Shown here piece by piece: positions 43,550 through 47,739 of a DNA stretch of 47,739 nucleotides. This DNA comes from DAXETY01 sp051155755 (lineage in GTDB: Bacteria; Desulfobacterota; Desulfobacteria; Desulfobacterales; SG8-13): positions 1-47,739 of the forward strand of contig DAXETY010000007.1 of assembly GCA_051155755.1 (NCBI GenBank), read 5' to 3'. Below the pieces are notes generated by a model. The model saw nothing but the letters and a program-made list of their open reading frames with translations. It made no database searches and had not been told where the DNA came from. The translations under genes and the position numbers were made by a program. Positions within the stretch are counted from its first letter, which is position 1. Each line of letters starts with the position of its first letter.

Positions 43550-43583
43550 GACTCAAGCAAAAATGCGCAAACGGGCTTGAGTC
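43550..43583 (-). terminator. Hairpin at the trpS stop codon
   Basis: A perfect 9-bp inverted repeat GACTCAAGC / GCTTGAGTC begins at the trpS stop codon, with a 16-base loop. A run of eight T lies about 35 bases further on the minus strand, too far for a standard intrinsic terminator, so the function as transcript end is uncertain. Confidence 0.4.
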
Positions 43584-44608
43584 TATGGTCCATTCGCGTC
43601 CCGGGAAGATGCTATTAACCGGGCGCCGATTTTTTCCCGTACGATCTGCAAAGTGGCCGCCGCGATTGGACGGACCCGGGCGGCACCCCGGTTGAGAATG
43701 CGGTCGATCCGGTTGCGGTCGGTTAAAAGTTCCTGGTAAGTGCTTCGCGCGGCTCCGAAGGTTTTCTCCAGCCGTTGCCGGAGTTGTTCCTTGGCGGCAC
43801 CGTAGCCGATGACGCCCTGCCGATACCTGCGGCGCATATCCTCAACCTGTTCGCTCGAGGCAAAATGCCGGTAGATGGAAAAAACATTGCAGTTTTCGGG
43901 GTCTTTGGGCGCATCGACCGTCCGCGAGTCGGTAACGATCGCCATCACCCGCCGGCGAATCAAATCCGGATCGGCAAAAATGGGGATGGTGTTGTTGTAA
44001 TTTTTGCTCATCTTACGTCCGTCCAGACCGGTTATGGTCTCAACAGACGTTTCGATCCATGCTTCGGGTTGACGCAGGGTATCGCCAAACCTTCGGTTGA
44101 ATGCCGCCGCGATATCCCGCGTAATTTCCAGGTGTTGTTTCTGGTCGAGCCCCACCGGCACGACAGCGGCCCTGCAGATCAGAATATCTGCGGCCATGAG
44201 TACCGGGTAACTATACACGCCGGCGTTGATGTCCGCGTCGGGATCCCGGCCCGCGGCGAGGTTGGCATCCACTGCGGCCTTGTAGGCATGGGCCCGATTC
44301 AATAATCCCTTGGGGGTTACGCACTGCAGAATCCAGGTAAACTCGAAAATTTCCGGAACGTCGGACTGGCGATATAACACGACGCGTTGCGGATCGAGTC
44401 CCAGCGCGATCCAGGCCGCCGCAATTTCGTAGGTGCGGCGGCGAATTTCGTGCGGATCATTTCGTCCGGTGAGCGCGTGATAGTCGGCGATAAAATAAAA
44501 TGCGCGAAATCGGCGACTCAAGGCCAGTGCCGGTCGAATCATGCCGAGGTAGTTGCCCAAGTGCGGGCTCCCGGTGGGTTTGATTCCGGTCAAGGCAATT
44601 TCCGGCAT
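43583..44608 (-). CDS. trpS: Tryptophanyl-tRNA synthetase
   Basis: This 341-residue class I synthetase charges tRNA-Trp. The HIGH-type motif reads HLGN (16-19, in GSPHLGNYLG) and the KMSKS-type motif reads KMSKN (197-201). TGIKPTG at the N-terminus and the DADINAGVYSYPVLMAADIL stretch are typical of TrpS. Length is normal. The ATG at 44608 is used because TrpS proteins begin in this way; a frame open to 44662 adds unrelated residues. A candidate promoter lies about 100 bases upstream. Confidence 0.95.
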   Translation of the reverse strand: MPEIALTGIKPTGSPHLGNYLGMIRPALALSRRFRAFYFIADYHALTGRNDPHEIRRRTYEIAAAWIALGLDPQRVVLYRQSDVPEIFEFTWILQCVTPKGLLNRAHAYKAAVDANLAAGRDPDADINAGVYSYPVLMAADILICRAAVVPVGLDQKQHLEITRDIAAAFNRRFGDTLRQPEAWIETSVETITGLDGRKMSKNYNNTIPIFADPDLIRRRVMAIVTDSRTVDAPKDPENCNVFSIYRHFASSEQVEDMRRRYRQGVIGYGAAKEQLRQRLEKTFGAARSTYQELLTDRNRIDRILNRGAARVRPIAAATLQIVREKIGARLIASSRDANGP

Positions 44609-44710
44609 GACAGGTTTGAATCCCCCGGGTTTTGGGCTGCAATGGGCGGTTGAAAATATCATAGGCTTACAGGAGGCTCGATCCGAACCTCTGCCAAGCC
44701 CATCTTTTTG

Positions 44711-44738
44711 AGACTAACTACAATCTACTGCATGTCAA
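44711..44738 (-). promoter_or_regulatory. Candidate sigma-70 promoter for trpS
   Basis: On the minus strand a perfect TTGACA (44738-44733) is followed after 16 bases by TAGTCT (44716-44711), a weak -10. The remaining gap (44609-44939) contains no gene that I can see. Confidence 0.35.
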
Positions 44739-44939
44739 CGTTCGTCCGCCGGCGACGGAGACGGGCGAATCCCGCTGCAAACCGGATGCGATCCTACCTC
44801 GGGACAGCCATCCGGTGCTGACGCAAGTGAGATTTTTTCTTGCCGACGGGGCTGCAGAGAATGTAATAACGAAGTTCACTTCTCCGACATGGATCGCGGA
44901 GGCCAATGCCGCTGCAACCGAAAAGGTGAAAAACAGAAA

Positions 44940-45599
44940 ATGGGCAAACCCTGGAAAATCCTGCTTGTCGAGGATCACACCCTGCTGCGGGAAGGCATTC
45001 GGGCGATGCTTTCGCGTTTTGACGAGTTTGTCATCGCCGGAGAGGCGGCCGACGGCATCGAGGCCATTCGAAAGGCGGCGGTCACTCAACCCGACCTGCT
45101 GCTCATGGATCTTTCCATGCCGAAGATGAACGGAATGGAAGCGATGCGGGAGATCAAGCAACGGTTTGCCGGCGTAAAGATCATCGCGTTGACTGTCCAC
45201 AAGGCCGAAGAATACCTGTTGGAGGCGCTTCGCGCCGGTGCCGACGGCTATGTTCTCAAGGACGCTTCCCAGGATGAGCTTCTTATGGCCGTGCGAACCG
45301 TGATCGGTGGGCAACCGTACCTCAGCCCCGGTATTTCGGCTTCCGTCATCGCGGGTTACCTGGATGGGAAAAAGGAGGATGCGGCGACGCCACTGGCTAT
45401 TCTGACAAAACGGGAACGAGAAGTGCTGAAACTGGTCGCCGAAGGGTACAAGAATCGAGAAACGGCCGAAATTCTGGGGGTGAGTATAAAAACCGTGGAG
45501 AAACACCGCACGAGCCTGATGAAGAAACTCGATTTGCACAACGCCGCCGCCTTGACGGCTCTGGCGGTTCGCTGCGGCCTGGTGGTACCCCGCACCTAA
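44940..45599 (+). CDS. NarL/FixJ family response regulator
   Basis: This 219-residue regulator has a receiver domain (5-120; acidic ED at 11-12, phospho-acceptor D57 in LLLMDLSMP, and K in the VLKDAS motif) and a LuxR-type helix-turn-helix at about 150-212 (LTKREREVLKLVAEG, GVSIKTVEKHR). It should bind DNA as a dimer after phosphorylation. The kinase encoded tail-to-tail eight bases away has a HisKA_3 domain, the class that pairs with NarL-type regulators, so the two are probable partners. The ATG at 44940 directly precedes the receiver fold; upstream frame to 44889 lacks family sequence. Confidence 0.92.
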   Translation: MGKPWKILLVEDHTLLREGIRAMLSRFDEFVIAGEAADGIEAIRKAAVTQPDLLLMDLSMPKMNGMEAMREIKQRFAGVKIIALTVHKAEEYLLEALRAGADGYVLKDASQDELLMAVRTVIGGQPYLSPGISASVIAGYLDGKKEDAATPLAILTKREREVLKLVAEGYKNRETAEILGVSIKTVEKHRTSLMKKLDLHNAAALTALAVRCGLVVPRT

Positions 45600-45607
45600 A
45601 ACCACTG

Positions 45608-47716
45608 CTAAGAACGATCGTCGCGAATGCGCTTCAGCGGCCAGGAGGCATGGATGGTGGTACCTTGGCCGGTTTTTGCATCGATGCCAAATTTCCCGCC
45701 CGCCATCTCCGTGCGCTCTCGCATGCTGGCCAAGCCGAAACCGCCGCAGGCTTCTTTCGCAGGTTGCGCCCCGGCCGGATCGAATCCCGACCCGTTGTCG
45801 ACAATGGTCAAGTGCAGGGTACCGCCTACCAGCTCGAGCCGAAGTTTCACCTGATCGGCGTGGCTGTGTTTGGCCACATTGTTAAAGGCTTCCTGCAGAA
45901 TGCGATACAGGACCGTTTTCAGATGCAGCGGTATGCTGCTTTCTTCGACCTCGATTTCGATAAGAATCCGTATTCCGGCGTACAACGACTCGAACTGGCG
46001 GCAGAACCAGCGAATCGTCGCCAGAATGCCCAGGTCCTCCAGCGAGGAGGGATGCAGATCGTTTACGATCCGCCGCACGTCTTCGATCGTCTCTGCCGCA
46101 AAGGCCGCAATGGATTTCAGCGGTCGGACCGCCGCATCGGCGCCCGGAGTTGCTTCCATGCTGCTTATGGTGTTTTCGATGCTGTATTTGATTGCACTCA
46201 GCCCCTGGCCGATGCCGTCATGGAGCTCCCGGGCAATGCGCCGACGCTCGGTTTCTTCTGCGGACAACAGCCGGGCAGAAAGCTCTCGCAGGTCTTTACG
46301 GGATTGACGCAAAGCGGTCTCGATCTGTCGCCGCTCATCGATTTCCCGAAGCAGCTGCCGGTTGGCGGCCGCCAGCTCGGCGGTTCGTTCCTTGACGCGT
46401 CGTTCCAGTTCTTCGTGGGAGCGCCGCAGGGCTTCTTCGGCTTCGACCCTGCGAACAGCGGCACCCAACTGCATGGCGGCCTCTTCGACCACGGCAATCA
46501 TATCTGGAGGCAGCCGATTTTCGGTCCGGTCGGCAAGATGGATCAAACCCGATACCGCTCCGGCACTGCGGATCGGAACCAGGGCCAGTGACCGGTATCC
46601 GCTGCGCAGGCATGTTCCGCAGGGCGGTTTCGCATGCAGTCTTTCGGCCGCTTCGTTCAGATTGTTGATGAAAAACGTTCCCTGGGCGGTAAAACAGTGC
46701 TGGTTCGGGTGGTTTTGTCCTCGAAGGACCCGTGTGCAAAGGGTGTCGCTGTTTACCAGGGACAGGGGGCTTTCCTGTTCGATAAACTCTTCGGAGAATC
46801 CGGTATGAGCCAGAAACGGGATCAATCCCTCAGAGTTCAGAATCCGAACGCCGACGGCCTCGCAGCCGGTCAATGTTTTTAGCTCGGCAGTAAAGGCTTC
46901 CAACAGCGGCAGCATTTGAAAGTGCCGGTTGGCAATCTGGAGAAAGCCTTGCGATGCCTGCAGCTTTCGCTGATCTTTTTTGCGTTCGCTGATGTCGCGG
47001 GCAACCGAAAGCATATGCGGCCGATTTCCGAGGTAGATCCGGCGAGCGGATATCAGACAGGTCCGTTTTTCTCCCTTGCGATGAAGCAGTTCCACTTCGA
47101 GGTTGCTGACTTCGCCCTTTTGCTTCAGGATCTCGATCATGGTATCGCGTTGGGCAGGATCGCTCCAGATTGGAATTTCCACCGAGGATCTTCCTACGAC
47201 CTCCATTTTGCGATAACCGGTCAGGGCATTGAAGCCGGCATTGACATCAATCAGAGTCCCGGTATCGATTTGACTGATGGTAATCGCATTCGGACCAGCC
47301 TCGAAAGCCACGCGAAATCGCTCTTCACTCTCCTGAAGTGAAACCTCGGCATGTTTCCGGCGAGTGATGTCCCGGAAAATCTCCAGCTTTAGAATGCGGC
47401 CCCTGGCATCTCGCAGGGGCGTGTCGAGCAGATCGTATGTTTTGCGGTTTTTGAAGGAATACCACTCCCAGCGCACGGTTTTTCCGGTAAAGACCGCCTC
47501 GTTTTTACACCAGGTACAGGCGCTCGACCGGTCGTGAAAATACTGATAGCACTTCCGACCGCCGACCGGACCGAATTCGGTCTCCAACGCGGCATTGATA
47601 TAGACGATATTGCCATCGGCATCGACTACGTAAACACCGTCTTCCATCGCGTCGAGGATGCGCCGATAAAACTCGATGTCGCAGCCGCCGCAGTTGTGAG
47701 CGGGGTTTGGAGTGGC
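45608..47716 (-). CDS. PAS/GAF sensor histidine kinase of the NarX/DegS type (5' end outside window)
   Basis: Numbered from the ATG at 47647, the protein has two PAS domains (about 1-100 and 110-225, the first with CTWC at 44-47), a GAF domain (about 245-400), a coiled coil (405-455), a HisKA_3 domain with phospho-acceptor H476 (ARELHDGIGQGLSAIK) and an HATPase_c domain (EAFNNVAKHS, VDNGSGFDP, GFGLASMRER). The frame stays open upstream of that ATG (reading HNCGGCDIEFYRRILDA) until the terminal G run, so the true start probably lies beyond the window. The kinase would phosphorylate the NarL-type regulator encoded tail-to-tail beside it. The two cysteine pairs and GAF domain may sense redox or a small ligand. 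Confidence 0.9.
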   Translation of the reverse strand, partial: ATPNPAHNCGGCDIEFYRRILDAMEDGVYVVDADGNIVYINAALETEFGPVGGRKCYQYFHDRSSACTWCKNEAVFTGKTVRWEWYSFKNRKTYDLLDTPLRDARGRILKLEIFRDITRRKHAEVSLQESEERFRVAFEAGPNAITISQIDTGTLIDVNAGFNALTGYRKMEVVGRSSVEIPIWSDPAQRDTMIEILKQKGEVSNLEVELLHRKGEKRTCLISARRIYLGNRPHMLSVARDISERKKDQRKLQASQGFLQIANRHFQMLPLLEAFTAELKTLTGCEAVGVRILNSEGLIPFLAHTGFSEEFIEQESPLSLVNSDTLCTRVLRGQNHPNQHCFTAQGTFFINNLNEAAERLHAKPPCGTCLRSGYRSLALVPIRSAGAVSGLIHLADRTENRLPPDMIAVVEEAAMQLGAAVRRVEAEEALRRSHEELERRVKERTAELAAANRQLLREIDERRQIETALRQSRKDLRELSARLLSAEETERRRIARELHDGIGQGLSAIKYSIENTISSMEATPGADAAVRPLKSIAAFAAETIEDVRRIVNDLHPSSLEDLGILATIRWFCRQFESLYAGIRILIEIEVEESSIPLHLKTVLYRILQEAFNNVAKHSHADQVKLRLELVGGTLHLTIVDNGSGFDPAGAQPAKEACGGFGLASMRERTEMAGGKFGIDAKTGQGTTIHASWPLKRIRDDRS

Positions 47717-47739
47717 GGGGGGGGGGGGGGGGGGGGGGG
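47717..47739. other. Terminal run of 23 G residues, probable sequencing artefact
   Basis: The window ends in an uninterrupted G tract. Two-colour sequencing chemistry reads missing signal as G, and assemblers can extend contigs with such tails. It interrupts the kinase reading frame and should not be treated as genomic sequence. Confidence 0.75.

Overview
The window looks like a stretch of chromosome from a Gram-negative bacterium of the Desulfobacterota (former Deltaproteobacteria), most likely a Desulfobacterales relative. This is inferred from the gene families together (alternative complex III of the Qrc/Act type, paired PrkA kinases, REC-DUF4388-GAF signalling proteins, UbiA/MenG quinone genes, small Cys-rich proteins); no rRNA or other phylogenetic marker is present. 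G+C is fairly high and coding density is high. I see no tRNA, rRNA, CRISPR array, phage or transposase gene. The left end cuts a histidine kinase gene. The right end cuts another and finishes in a 23-base run of G that looks like a sequencing artefact, so the window may be a whole contig.

Layout: 1-3751 is a signalling block (histidine kinase, REC-GGDEF diguanylate cyclase, REC-DUF4388-GAF protein). 3752-4353 holds two intergenic repeats. 4354-6840 is an M1 aminopeptidase, followed convergently by a small protein. 7577-20929 is the respiratory core: an alternative complex III (actB, actC, actD, actF, actA, and an actE-like cytochrome) interleaved with a cbb3-type oxidase (ccoN, a two-haem ccoO-like fusion, a ccoS-like gene, two unknown small membrane proteins) and the copper ATPase ccoI. 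Together they would oxidise menaquinol and pass electrons through c-type haems to oxygen. A MITE-like element sits between actB and actC.

21521-29324 is a stress-kinase module: prkA, the VWA protein yeaH, spoVR, and a second, divergent prkA. The spoVR gene carries an in-frame TAG one codon before its most conserved HxxGH motif. 29402-33672 (minus strand) is a tightly overlapping operon: NosL-like copper protein, one-pass membrane protein, FtsX-type permease, ABC ATPase, and a polytopic membrane protein with a CPWC motif. It is preceded on the map by a separate small Cys-rich protein gene. 33980-37259 (plus) has a GNAT acetyltransferase, a DsbD/SafE-like membrane protein, menaquinone methyltransferase and an MscS channel. 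37371-44608 (minus) has a cytochrome b5-DUF2231 fusion, a UbiA prenyltransferase, a zinc-ribbon protein, fumarase, a small unknown protein, aconitase and TrpS. 44940-47739 is a NarL-type regulator lying tail-to-tail with a PAS-GAF histidine kinase.

The strongest leads are the amber codon in spoVR within the PrkA-YeaH-SpoVR-PrkA2 module, the merged and reordered complex III/cbb3 locus with several unusual cofactor-site residues, and three families of structured intergenic repeats.
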